Part shown: positions 9,064 to 17,907 of the stretch, one piece after another
How positions within the stretch are numbered: position 1 is the first letter of the stretch
Layout: every line of letters starts with the position of its first letter
From: Brevibacterium gallinarum
Lineage (GTDB): Bacteria; Actinomycetota; Actinomycetes; Actinomycetales; Brevibacteriaceae
Assembly: GCF_014836885.1 (NCBI RefSeq)
Contig: NZ_JACSPY010000007.1
Coordinates: 108,170-172,169, forward strand
Direction: 5' to 3'
Length of the DNA stretch: 64,000 bases
The notes under the pieces: model-generated
What the model was told of the DNA's origin: nothing
Databases searched by the model: none
Seen by the model: the letters and a program-made list of their open reading frames with translations, nothing else
Position numbers and translations under genes: made by a program

Positions 9064-10104
9064 GTGACGATTGCTCCTGAAGGACGCAAGATGCTGCGTG
9101 TCGAAGCACGCAACGCCCAGACGCCGATCGAGAAGAAGCCGGCCTGGATCAAGGCGAAGGCCAATATCGGCCCGGAGTTCACCGAACTCAAGTCCCTGGT
9201 GCGCTCCTCGAAGCTCAACACGGTCTGCGAGGAGGCCGGCTGCCCGAACATCTTCGAATGCTGGGAGGACCGCGAGGCGACCTTCCTCATCGGCGGTGAG
9301 CAGTGCACCCGCCGGTGTGACTTCTGCCAGATCGACACCGGCAAGCCGGCCGACTTCGACGCCGACGAACCGCGCCGTGTGGCCGAATCGGTCGCGACGA
9401 TGGGTCTGCGCTACTCGACGATCACCGGTGTCGCCCGCGACGACCTCGACGACGGCGGCGCCTGGCTGTACGCCGAGACCGTGCGCCTCATCCACGCCAT
9501 CGAGCATGAGGACGGCCACCAGACCGGCGTCGAACTGCTCATCCCCGACTTCGACTCCAACGACGACCAGCTCGCCGAGGTGTTCTCCTCCCGGCCCGAG
9601 GTGCTGGCCCACAATGTCGAGACCGTCCCGCGGATCTTCAAGCGGATCAGGCCCGGCTTCCGCTACGAGCGGTCCCTGTCGGTCATCACGAAGGCCCGCG
9701 ATGCCGGCCTGGTGACGAAGTCGAACCTCATCCTCGGCATGGGTGAGACCAACGACGAGGTCATCGAGGCGATGCAGGACCTCTACGATGCCGGCACCGA
9801 CCTGCTCACCATCACCCAGTACCTGCGCCCATCGCCCCGGCATCATCCGATCGAGCGCTGGGTCAAGCCGCAGGACTTCGTCGAGCTGCGCGATGCCGGT
9901 GAGGAGATCGGCTTCGCCGGTGTCATGAGCGGTCCGCTCGTGCGCTCGTCCTACCGGGCCGGCCGGCTGTGGGCGCAGGCGATGCGCCGCCGCGGTGAGG
10001 AGATCCCCGCCCACCTGCTGCACCTCGACCGGGAGATGCCGGCCAAGCAGGAGGCGCAGGCGGTCGTGAATACCTTCGGACCCGGCGAAGAGGTACAATT
10101 CTAG
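9064..10104 (+). CDS. lipA: Lipoyl synthase (radical SAM)
   Basis: Inserts two sulfurs into octanoyl-E2. The 346-residue product has both iron-sulfur motifs: the auxiliary cluster cysteines C55-C60-C66 ([12 protein letters not shown]) and the radical-SAM cysteines C81-C85-C88 (CTRRCDFC). The C-terminal RSSY serine that ligates the auxiliary cluster is visible in LVRSSYRAG. It starts at GTG 9064 after a GAGAAGGA ribosome site. It is part of the lipB-lipA pair that supports the pyruvate and 2-oxoglutarate dehydrogenases in this window. Confidence 0.96.
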   Translation: MTIAPEGRKMLRVEARNAQTPIEKKPAWIKAKANIGPEFTELKSLVRSSKLNTVCEEAGCPNIFECWEDREATFLIGGEQCTRRCDFCQIDTGKPADFDADEPRRVAESVATMGLRYSTITGVARDDLDDGGAWLYAETVRLIHAIEHEDGHQTGVELLIPDFDSNDDQLAEVFSSRPEVLAHNVETVPRIFKRIRPGFRYERSLSVITKARDAGLVTKSNLILGMGETNDEVIEAMQDLYDAGTDLLTITQYLRPSPRHHPIERWVKPQDFVELRDAGEEIGFAGVMSGPLVRSSYRAGRLWAQAMRRRGEEIPAHLLHLDREMPAKQEAQAVVNTFGPGEEVQF

Positions 10105-10168
10105 GTTGTCCGCCCAGCACGGCTGGGGCGTCATCCGCCACACCAATGAAAGCTGATTGAGCACAGGA

Positions 10169-10897
10169 ATGTCAGAAGAGAAGCCACGCCGCTTTTTCAA
10201 GCGCAAGCCGAAGGATCCGAGCAAGCCGGGCCGCATCGCGCAGATGCGCCAGGTTGTGCAGCTGTCGAAGAAGCACAACCCCGCCACCGTCTGGCTCATG
10301 CTCGCCGCGATCGTCGGCCTCACCGCCCTGGGTGTCGGGGTGGGCTTCCTCTTCGGCCCGATCTGGCTGTGGACGATCCTGGGCCTCATGCTCGGCATCT
10401 TCCTGGCCCTGTTCATGCTCGGCCGCTTCGCTGAGACTGCCGCGTTCAAGGAGATGGAGGGCCAGCCCGGTGCGATCGGTGCGGTGCTCAACACCTGCCG
10501 GCGCGGCTGGCTCATGGATGAGCAGCCCGTCGACGTCGACCCGCGCAGCCGCGACCTCGTCTTCCGCTCCACCGGCAAGGCCGGCGTGGTGCTCATGAGC
10601 GAAGGCCCCAAGGGCCGGGTCGAGAAGCTGCTGGCCAAGCAGAAGAAGCGCCACGAGCGCGTGCTGCCCAATGTGCCGATCTACACGCTGCAGGGCGGCG
10701 ACCAGGACGGCCAGATCCCGATGAGCAAGATCGTGCGCACCGTCCACCGGCTGCCGCGCAAGCTGAACAAGGCCGAGATCCTCGCCGTGCGCAACCGGCT
10801 GACCGCGCTCGGCTCGGTGACGAAGAACCCGCCGATCCCCAAGGGCATCGACCCGATAAAGGCCCGGCCGAACCACCGCGCGATGCGCGGACGGTAA
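10169..10897 (+). CDS. DUF4191 membrane protein
   Basis: Conserved actinobacterial membrane protein of unknown function. The product is about 242 residues: a very basic N-terminus (KPRRFFKRKPKDPSKPGR), two membrane helices at about residues 40-90 (VWLMLAAIVGLTALGVGVGFLF and IWLWTILGLMLGIFLALFML), then a soluble basic domain ending RPNHRAMRGR. The family usually sits between lipA and glnA1, as here. The start is uncertain: ATG 10169 has a purine stretch almost against it, and an in-frame TTG at 10157 (246 residues) is also possible. A perfect hairpin follows. Confidence 0.85.
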   Translation: MSEEKPRRFFKRKPKDPSKPGRIAQMRQVVQLSKKHNPATVWLMLAAIVGLTALGVGVGFLFGPIWLWTILGLMLGIFLALFMLGRFAETAAFKEMEGQPGAIGAVLNTCRRGWLMDEQPVDVDPRSRDLVFRSTGKAGVVLMSEGPKGRVEKLLAKQKKRHERVLPNVPIYTLQGGDQDGQIPMSKIVRTVHRLPRKLNKAEILAVRNRLTALGSVTKNPPIPKGIDPIKARPNHRAMRGR

Positions 10898-10908
10898 GCA
10901 ACTAGACG

Positions 10909-10944
10909 AAGCGGCAGGCAGTGCATGTGCACTGCCTGCCGCTT
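10909..10944. terminator. Bidirectional terminator, DUF4191 / RDD gene
   Basis: A perfect 17-base inverted repeat (AAGCGGCAGGCAGTGCA with its complement) around a 2-base centre lies between the convergent DUF4191 and RDD genes. A TTTC follows on the plus strand. Confidence 0.85.
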
Positions 10945-10982
10945 TCGCATGCCCAGGCGAGAACCGCCTCGGGAACGGAAGA

Positions 10983-11423
10983 TCAGCTGCGCACGACGGC
11001 GGTGCGGGCGGCGATGTCGTGGAAGCCGCGCCGGTCGGCATCGAAGATGACGGCTGGGATGACGAGCATGAGCAGCAAGGTGCGGATGAAGCCCGAGGCG
11101 ATGCCCGGGGTTGCGCCATCGAGACGGATGACGCGGATGCCGAAGATCTTCTGCCCGACTGTTGTGCCCAGCAGCGAGACGAGCACGAGGTATTCGACGA
11201 AGAAGATCGCGAGGATCGCGAGATTGCTGCCCTCGAAGAGCCAGAACGCGATCCCCAGGCACATGAGGTAGTCAAGCCACAGAGCCAGCAGGCGGCGCCA
11301 GATCGGCGCGATCGATCCCGGCCCGGTCTCAGGCAGGCCGAGCCGGCTGCCCGGCCAGCTGCTGCCGGTGCTCGCGGCGGTGGGTCCGTTGAGCCATGAG
11401 CCGAAGTCATCTCGCTGAATCAC
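10983..11423 (-). CDS. RDD family membrane protein
   Basis: Small membrane protein of about 146 residues with the RDD-domain pattern: Arg and Asp in the first helix (APIWRRLLALWLDYLMC), a second helix (LAILAIFFVEYLVLVSLLG), the polar segment TVGQKIFGIRV, and a last helix (FIRTLLLMLVIPAVIF). Function is unknown; some family members are linked to ion transport. I chose GTG 11423, which follows TTGAGGGC and begins VIQRDDFGSW; the longer upstream frame is unsupported. It is divergent from glnA, the usual actinobacterial arrangement. Confidence 0.85.
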   Translation of the reverse strand: MIQRDDFGSWLNGPTAASTGSSWPGSRLGLPETGPGSIAPIWRRLLALWLDYLMCLGIAFWLFEGSNLAILAIFFVEYLVLVSLLGTTVGQKIFGIRVIRLDGATPGIASGFIRTLLLMLVIPAVIFDADRRGFHDIAARTAVVRS

Positions 11424-11603
11424 GCCCTCAAGTGTAGCCGCCGGCACCCGGGCACGGCGCACCGGCAGAGGGTGATGCAGCACTCGCAGACGTGGCCGAA
11501 AACGGCGTGGCACCTGTTCTGGCGAGGGTGTGGGGTGAATTAGGATGGAGAACACACCACAGGGCCACGCCCGAGTCGTGGCCCGCGACTTCCAGGAGTG
11601 ATC

Positions 11604-13028
11604 TTGTTCAATACCCCGGCAGAGCTAGTCGCCTACATGAAGGAAAACGACGTCGACTTCGTCGACATCCGGTTCTGTGACCTTCCCGGTGTGGTGCAGC
11701 ACTTCAACCTCCCGGCCTCGGCCTACGGCGAGGAGGAGCTGGAAGAGGGTCTGCTGTTCGACGGGTCGTCGATCCGCGGGTTCACCTCGATCCACGAGTC
11801 GGACATGAAGCTCATCGCCGACGTCACCAGCGCCTACATCGACCCGTTCCGGATGGCCAAGACGATGGTCATCACGCACTCGATCGTCGATCCGTTCACC
11901 GACGAGCCGTTCTCCCGCGACCCCCGCCAGGTCGCGGCCAAGGCCGAGGCGTACCTCAAGTCGACCGGCATCGCCGACACCGTGTTCTTCGGTGCGGAGG
12001 CTGAGTTCTACCTCTTCGACTCGATCCAGTACCAGAACCACCCGGGCAACAGCTTCTTCAAGATCGACTCGGTCGAGGCCGCCTGGCGCTCCGGTGCCGA
12101 GGAGGGCGGCAACAACCTCGGCTACAAGACCCCGTTCAAGGGCGGGTACTTCCCGGTCTCCCCGCAGGATCACTTCGCCGATGTGCGCGATGCGATCTCG
12201 CTGACGCTGGCCGAGATCGGCTTCGAGGTCGAGCGTGCCCACCACGAGGTCGGCACCGCCGGCCAGCAGGAGATCAACTACAAGTTCGACTCGCTGAAGA
12301 AGGCCGGCGACCAGCTGCTGGACTTCAAGTACGTCGTCAAGAACGTCGCCTGGGACTTCGACAAGTCGGTGACCTTCATGCCCAAGCCGCTGTTCGATGA
12401 CAACGGCTCGGGCATGCACTGCCACCAGTCGCTGTGGAAGGACGGCGAGCCGCTGTTCTACGACGAGAACGGCTACGCCGGCCTGTCGGATGTCGCGCGC
12501 TGGTACATCGGCGGGCTCATCGAGCACGCCGGTGCGGTGCTGGCGTTCACGAACCCGACGATCAACTCCTACCGCCGTCTCGTCAAGGGCTACGAGGCAC
12601 CGATCAACCTCGTGTACTCCTCGGGCAACCGCTCGGCGGCCATCCGCATCCCGGTCACCGGCACCTCGCCGAAGGCCAAGCGCCTGGAGTTCCGTGCACC
12701 GGACCCATCAGCCAACCCGTACCTGGCGTTCTCGGCCCAGCTCATGGCAGGCCTCGACGGCATCCGCAACCGCATCGAGCCGCCGGAGCCGATCGACAAG
12801 GACCTCTACGAGCTGCCGCCGGAGGAGCTCGAGGACATCAAGCTCGTGCCCGGCACGCTCGAAGAGTCCCTGGCCGCGCTCGAGGAGGACCACGACTTCC
12901 TCACCGAAGGCGATGTCTTCACCGAGGACCTCATCGAGACCTGGATCCAGTACAAGCGCGAGAACGAGCTCGACGTCGCGCGTCTGCGCCCGACCCCGAC
13001 CGAGTTCGAGCTGTACTACTCGATCTGA
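11604..13028 (+). CDS. glnA: Glutamine synthetase type I (GlnA1)
   Basis: Makes glutamine from glutamate, ammonia and ATP; the main ammonium-assimilating enzyme, a dodecamer. The product is about 474 residues with all type I motifs: FDGSSIRGF, the metal/ATP segment [25 protein letters not shown], the ATP-binding stretch [19 protein letters not shown] and NRSAAIRIP. The adenylylation site [10 protein letters not shown] is present, so GlnE should control it. I prefer TTG 11604 with AGGAG 5 bases upstream; GTG 11598 is in frame but too close to that site. A likely -10 (TAGGAT, 11538-11543) lies upstream with a poor -35. It is monocistronic with a hairpin downstream. Confidence 0.96.
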   Translation: MFNTPAELVAYMKENDVDFVDIRFCDLPGVVQHFNLPASAYGEEELEEGLLFDGSSIRGFTSIHESDMKLIADVTSAYIDPFRMAKTMVITHSIVDPFTDEPFSRDPRQVAAKAEAYLKSTGIADTVFFGAEAEFYLFDSIQYQNHPGNSFFKIDSVEAAWRSGAEEGGNNLGYKTPFKGGYFPVSPQDHFADVRDAISLTLAEIGFEVERAHHEVGTAGQQEINYKFDSLKKAGDQLLDFKYVVKNVAWDFDKSVTFMPKPLFDDNGSGMHCHQSLWKDGEPLFYDENGYAGLSDVARWYIGGLIEHAGAVLAFTNPTINSYRRLVKGYEAPINLVYSSGNRSAAIRIPVTGTSPKAKRLEFRAPDPSANPYLAFSAQLMAGLDGIRNRIEPPEPIDKDLYELPPEELEDIKLVPGTLEESLAALEEDHDFLTEGDVFTEDLIETWIQYKRENELDVARLRPTPTEFELYYSI

Positions 13029-13075
13029 TCGGCACACCTCGACCTGACCGGCTCGCCGCCGGGTCAGAGGTTCAG

Positions 13076-13116
13076 CACCGCAGGCGGTCTCCCCCACCGG
13101 GAGGCCGCCTGCGGTG
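13076..13116 (+). terminator. Terminator after glnA
   Basis: A 12-base stem (CACCGCAGGCGG with CCGCCTGCGGTG) lies 48 bases after the glnA stop. A second, weaker hairpin (CTGACCGG with CCGGGTCAG) precedes it at about 13043-13069. Confidence 0.8.
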
Positions 13117-13171
13117 TGTCTGCGAGGAATCTGCACAGTCACGATCGTGCTGATCTCGTAGGATAAGGGTC

Positions 13172-14641
13172 ATGACTCATTACGACGTACTTGTCATCGG
13201 CACCGGATCAGGCAACTCGATCATCAACCACCGCTTCGACGACCTGAAGGTCGCCATCGCTGAGTCCGCCCGCTTCGGCGGCACCTGCCTCAACGTCGGC
13301 TGCATCCCGACGAAGATGTTCGTGCACACCGCCGACCTCGCCCGCGACGCAGCTGACGGTGAGCGCTTCGGCATCGACACCTCGTTCAACGGCGCGAACT
13401 GGCAGTCCATCCGCGACCGGATCTTCTCGCGCATCGACGAGATCGAATCCAGCGGCCGCGACTACCGCACCCATGAGCTCGACAACGTCACCGTCTACCC
13501 CGAGCACGTCGAATTCACCGGTGCGCGCTCCTTCCGCTCCGCCTCGGGCAAGGAGTTCACCGCTGACCGCATCGTCATCGCCACTGGCTCCCACCCGTTC
13601 GTCCCCGAAGCCGAGGGCCTCGATCCTGAGCGCGTCGACACCCCCGGCTACCCGGTGCGCACCTCAGACACCGTCATGCGCATCGATGCGCTGCCCGAAT
13701 CGATGGTCGTCATCGGCGGCGGCATCATCGCCGCTGAGTTCGCCCACGTCTTCGCCTCCCTCGGTGTGGAGGTCACGGTGCTCGTGCGCGGTGAGCGGCT
13801 GCTGAAGAACTCCGATGAGCTCGTCTCCGAGCGCTTCACCAAGGCCTTCGGTGCCACTCCGCGCGTCGACCTGCGCACCGGCACCACCGCGACCCACTAT
13901 GAGATCCGCGAGGACGCCGATGCCGCGCAGGGCCAGCCCGGCACCCGGGCGGTGCGCCTGACGACCGACGCCGGCGATGTCATCGACACCGACCTCGTGC
14001 TCGTGGCCACCGGCCGCAAGCCCACGACCGAGCGCCTCGGCCTGGAGCACACCGACATCGACGTCGAGAACGGCTCGATCACTGTCGACGAGTACCAGCG
14101 GGTGCTCTCCGGCGGCAAGCCGCTTGCGGGTGTCTTCGCCCTCGGCGACGTCTCCTCGGACTACCAGCTCAAGCACGTCGCCAACCACGAGGCGCGCATC
14201 GTCAAGGACAACCTGCTGGCCGACATCGCCTCCGGTTCGCTCGGCGGCGCCCAGGAATCCGATCTCACCGAGGTCAACCACCATGCGGTCCCGGCTGCGG
14301 TGTTCTCGCATCCGCAGTCGGCCAGCGTCGGCCTGACCGAGGCCGAGGCCCGAGAGGCCGGCTGCGAGTACACGGTCAAGGTCCAGGAGTACAGCGACGT
14401 CGCCTACGGCTGGGCACTGGAGGACACAACCGGGTTCTGCAAGGTCATCGCCGATCGCACGAGCGGCCAGATCCTCGGCGCCCACATCCTCGGCGCGGAG
14501 GCCTCGATGATCATCCAGCCGCTCATCCAGGCGATGGCCTTCGGGCTGCCGGCTGATCAGATGGCCAAGGGGCAGTACTGGATCCACCCGGCGCTGCCCG
14601 AGGTCGTCGAGAACGCCCTCCTCGGCCTCGAACTCGACTGA
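13172..14641 (+). CDS. mtr: Mycothione reductase
   Basis: FAD/NADPH disulfide reductase that returns oxidised mycothiol (mycothione) to its thiol form, the actinobacterial counterpart of glutathione reductase. The 489-residue product begins HYDVLVIGTGSGNSI, carries the redox disulfide GGTCLNVGC (Cys39, Cys44), an NADPH fold (VVIGGGIIAAEFAHVF), the FAD motif GVFALGDVSSDYQLKHVANHEAR and the C-terminal YWIHPALPEVVENALLGL. The GTGSGNS start and the HVANHEAR and IHPALPEVVENALLGL segments separate it from lipoamide dehydrogenase. It is about 20 residues longer than the M. tuberculosis enzyme, with extra sequence near residues 240-260. It is a single gene between two hairpins. Confidence 0.93.
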   Translation: MTHYDVLVIGTGSGNSIINHRFDDLKVAIAESARFGGTCLNVGCIPTKMFVHTADLARDAADGERFGIDTSFNGANWQSIRDRIFSRIDEIESSGRDYRTHELDNVTVYPEHVEFTGARSFRSASGKEFTADRIVIATGSHPFVPEAEGLDPERVDTPGYPVRTSDTVMRIDALPESMVVIGGGIIAAEFAHVFASLGVEVTVLVRGERLLKNSDELVSERFTKAFGATPRVDLRTGTTATHYEIREDADAAQGQPGTRAVRLTTDAGDVIDTDLVLVATGRKPTTERLGLEHTDIDVENGSITVDEYQRVLSGGKPLAGVFALGDVSSDYQLKHVANHEARIVKDNLLADIASGSLGGAQESDLTEVNHHAVPAAVFSHPQSASVGLTEAEAREAGCEYTVKVQEYSDVAYGWALEDTTGFCKVIADRTSGQILGAHILGAEASMIIQPLIQAMAFGLPADQMAKGQYWIHPALPEVVENALLGLELD

Positions 14642-14654
14642 GCACCGGCGAACC

Positions 14655-14688
14655 GAACGCCCGGTCCCTCTCCTGGGGCCGGGCGTTC
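14655..14688. terminator. Terminator between mtr and glnE
   Basis: Perfect 10-base stem GAACGCCCGG with CCGGGCGTTC, extended inward by a short GGG/CCC pairing, between the convergent mtr and glnE. Confidence 0.75.
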
Positions 14689-14733
14689 GTGTTGCCGCTG
14701 GCGACGGTCGCTGACCGGTCCCGAGGCGGTGGT

Positions 14734-17700
14734 TCAGAACCGGCGGGAGTAGCCGCGGGCGAATTCGTCGGGGTCGGCGACGTGACCGCGGTTGGCGGCG
14801 TGGGCGTGGCTGCCGGCCTGCTCCTCGTCGAAGTCGTAGAACAGCCGCTCCATGACCTTGCGTGCCCGTCGGGTGGCGCCGAGATAGTCGTCGAAGAGAT
14901 CCTGTCCGCATCCGGGTTCGTAGTCGAGCAGACGGGCGGTGGCCTCCAGCTCGGCTGAGTCCGAGGGCAGGGCGGCTGCCGTGCGGCCGCGGAAGAGCGT
15001 CACCGCTGAACGCACACCGGTGGCCAGCAGCCACGCTTCGCTCAGGATCTCGGCGTCCTCAGCGTCGATCTCGCCTGCGGCGACGAGCGCGTCGAGGGCG
15101 GCCAGCGTCTCGGTGGTGCGCAGAGCCGGGTTGTCAGCAGCGTGCTGCATCTGCAGCAGCTGAATCGTCCATTCGACATCGGACAGGCTGCCGCGGCCGA
15201 GCTTGAGGTGACGGTTCGGATCCGCGCCGCGGGGCAGACGCTCGCTCTCCATCCGGGCCTTGAGTCGGCGCATCTGCCGCAGGGAGGATTCGGGCACCTC
15301 ATCCGGGTAGCGCAGCGGGTCGATGAGCTCGGTGAAGGCATCGCGCAGGGTCTGCTCGCCGGCGATCGGCCGGGCGCGCAGCAGCGCCTGCGCCTCCCAC
15401 GGCTCGGACCACTTGTCGTAATAGCCGGCATAGGAGTCCAGGGAGCGCACAAGCGGTCCCTTCTTGCCTTCTGGCCGCAGATCCGCGTCGATCTCGATCG
15501 GCCGCGACGGCCCGGCGCTGCCGAGCTGGTTCGTCACCTCAAGGGCGACCCGGCGCACATGGGAGCTGAGCTTCGAGCGGGCGTCGGCGTCGAGGTTCTT
15601 CTCCAACGACCGGAAGGCGAACATGACATCGGCGTCGGAGAAGTAGCCGATCTCGGCTCCGCCGAGCCGGCCCATGGCGATGATCGCGAACTCGTACTCC
15701 CCCACCTCGGCGTCGGCATCGAGTCCGGCGCGCACGGCGCGCACGGTCGCGTCGATCGCGGTGTCCATGAGGATGGCCAGCTGCTTGGGGATGTCCCTGC
15801 GGTCGGCGATGCCGAGAATGTCCGACAGCGCAATGCGCAGCACCTCCCGGCTGTAGCGGGCCCGCACCGCCGGCACGGCTTCGTGGCCATACCGGTCGAC
15901 GATGCCGCGCAGCCGGGCTTCGATGTCTTCGGGCTCCTGCAGCTGCAGCCGGGTCTGGTCATCGAGCCACGAGACCGCGCTGGGATTGCGCAGCAGCAGC
16001 TCGGTGGCGAATGAGGACAGGGAGAGCACATGGGCCATCGACTTCGCAGCGACGCCGGAGTCGCGCAGCATCTTGACGTACCACGTCGAGGTCGACAGCG
16101 ATTCGGACAGCCGGCGGAAAGCCAGCAGCCCGGCATCGGGGTCGACGCCGTTGGAGAACCAGTCGAGCAGTGCCGGCAGCACCTGCTTCTGCACCATCGC
16201 CGCACGCGAGACACCGGTGGTGAGCGCCTGGATGTGCTTCATCGCCGACTTCGGATCGCGGTAGCCGAACGCCGACAGGCGCTCGCGAGCCGATTCGGCT
16301 GACAGCCGGGAGATCGCACCCTGGCCGGCAGCAGCCTCGAGGATCGGGCGGTAGAAGATCTGCTCGTGCAGGGCCCGGATCCGCCGCGACCGGGACTCCC
16401 GCTCCTCCTTGAGCCGCTGCGGGGAGCGGTCGCCGAGGGCGTAGACGCTGCGCGAGAGCGCACGCATCTTCTTCTCCTGTGTCGGCAGCAGCGCAGTCCG
16501 GCGCATGCGCGGGATCTGCAGCCGGTGCTCGACGGTGCGCAGGAACCGATAGGACTCGCTGAGGTCGGCGGCGTCATCGGAGGAGATGTAGCCGCGTTCG
16601 CCGAGGCGCTCAAGCAGTTCCAGCGTGTTCGTCACCCGGATGGCCTCGTCGTCGCGGCCGTGGACGAGCTGGAGAAGCTGGGCGGAGAACTCGACATCGC
16701 GCAGTCCCCCGGCGCCGAGCTTGATCTGGCGTTTGGCCTCCTTGGCCGGGATGAGGTCGACGACGCGGATGCGCATCCGCCGCACCTCGTCGATGAATCC
16801 GGGCCGGGACGAGGCGGTCCACACGTGCGGGTTGAGGCTCTCGAACCAGGCCGCGCCGAGGTCACGGTCACCTGCGATCGGACGGGCCTTGAGCAGCGCC
16901 TGGAACTCCCAGTTGTGGGCGATCTTGTCGTAGTAGTGCTCGAACTCCTCCAGTTTGCGCACCAGCGGGCCGTTCTTGCCCTCCGGGCGCAGCGCGGCAT
17001 CGACCTCCCACAGCGGCGGCTCGGGCGCGTAGCCGGCGATCACCTCGGCCAGCCGGTGAGCGAGCTTCGTCGCCGTCCGGGCCCCGGATTCGTCGAGTTC
17101 GGCGAGCTTGCGGGCCTGCGCACCGTGGTCGGTGTCCTCGTCGCTGGTCTCGGGCTCGCCGGTCTCGACCGGCGCCCAGCAGTAGACGACGTCGACGTCG
17201 CTGACGTAGTTGAGCTCCCGGGCCCCGCACTTGCCCATCGCGATGACGGCCAGGCGCACGGTCTCGGCTTCCTCGGTCTCGGCGCGGGCGACGGCAAGGG
17301 CCGCGTCGATCGCTGCGGCAGCCATATCGGCCAGCAGCGCAGAGACATCGCAGACGATCTCGTTGGCGAACAGGCTGCCGAGGTCGTCGCTGGTGAGCTG
17401 GACGAGCAGATCCCGGTAGGCCTGCCGCAGCGCGACCACGGCGTCCTCCCCCGTGACCGAGGCGACGGGCACCTCGGCAACAGGATCGGCGCCGACGGCT
17501 TCGAACAGGTGGGCGCGCAGCTTCTCCGGTTCGGCGGCCTCGGTGCCCAGCAGCAGGGTCTGATCTTCGGAGGCGAGCAGGAACACCGCCTCGGGCCGGC
17601 GCACGAAGTGATCGACTGAGGCATCCGAGGTGCCGGCCAGGTGCGACAGGCGCGGCAGGAAGTTCGAGTGCTCATCGACGGCAGCAGCGAAGCGGCGCTG

Positions 17701-17907
17701 CCCATCCTCGTCGAGCGCCTCGATGGTGCGCAGGATCCCGAGCGCGGCGGCGTCCGGGTCGGGTGCCTGGGTGATGAGCTCGACGCTGACCGGTGAGCTC
17801 AGCGTCTCGCTGCCGAGCAGTTCGTCGGCCTCAGCCAGGAATCCCCGGGCGCGGCGGGAGTCGCCGAAGCCGGAGCGGCTGCGCGCGGGGTCGACCTGGC
17901 GGCTCAT
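14734..17907 (-). CDS. glnE: Glutamine synthetase adenylyl-/deadenylyltransferase
   Basis: Bifunctional enzyme that adenylylates a tyrosine of GlnA1 to lower activity and removes the AMP again. The product is about 1057 residues with two nucleotidyltransferase domains: the N-terminal deadenylylating domain with MGKCGARELNYVSDVDVVY near residue 220, and the C-terminal adenylylating domain with MGRLGGAEIGYFSDADVMF near 740. Each is followed by an ADLRPEGKKGPLVR-type segment. The start is ATG 17907, sharing ATGA with the glnA2 stop; no ribosome site is seen, so translation is coupled. It is the last gene of the SPOR-glnA2-glnE operon. The longer upstream frame is rejected because it runs into glnA2. 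Confidence 0.95.
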   Translation of the reverse strand: MSRQVDPARSRSGFGDSRRARGFLAEADELLGSETLSSPVSVELITQAPDPDAAALGILRTIEALDEDGQRRFAAAVDEHSNFLPRLSHLAGTSDASVDHFVRRPEAVFLLASEDQTLLLGTEAAEPEKLRAHLFEAVGADPVAEVPVASVTGEDAVVALRQAYRDLLVQLTSDDLGSLFANEIVCDVSALLADMAAAAIDAALAVARAETEEAETVRLAVIAMGKCGARELNYVSDVDVVYCWAPVETGEPETSDEDTDHGAQARKLAELDESGARTATKLAHRLAEVIAGYAPEPPLWEVDAALRPEGKNGPLVRKLEEFEHYYDKIAHNWEFQALLKARPIAGDRDLGAAWFESLNPHVWTASSRPGFIDEVRRMRIRVVDLIPAKEAKRQIKLGAGGLRDVEFSAQLLQLVHGRDDEAIRVTNTLELLERLGERGYISSDDAADLSESYRFLRTVEHRLQIPRMRRTALLPTQEKKMRALSRSVYALGDRSPQRLKEERESRSRRIRALHEQIFYRPILEAAAGQGAISRLSAESARERLSAFGYRDPKSAMKHIQALTTGVSRAAMVQKQVLPALLDWFSNGVDPDAGLLAFRRLSESLSTSTWYVKMLRDSGVAAKSMAHVLSLSSFATELLLRNPSAVSWLDDQTRLQLQEPEDIEARLRGIVDRYGHEAVPAVRARYSREVLRIALSDILGIADRRDIPKQLAILMDTAIDATVRAVRAGLDADAEVGEYEFAIIAMGRLGGAEIGYFSDADVMFAFRSLEKNLDADARSKLSSHVRRVALEVTNQLGSAGPSRPIEIDADLRPEGKKGPLVRSLDSYAGYYDKWSEPWEAQALLRARPIAGEQTLRDAFTELIDPLRYPDEVPESSLRQMRRLKARMESERLPRGADPNRHLKLGRGSLSDVEWTIQLLQMQHAADNPALRTTETLAALDALVAAGEIDAEDAEILSEAWLLATGVRSAVTLFRGRTAAALPSDSAELEATARLLDYEPGCGQDLFDDYLGATRRARKVMERLFYDFDEEQAGSHAHAANRGHVADPDEFARGYSRRF

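Noticed and set aside
8350-10671. A 773-residue minus-strand frame over lipB-lipA-DUF4191
   Set aside because: Antisense to three confirmed genes, no recognisable domain, high-GC frame artefact.
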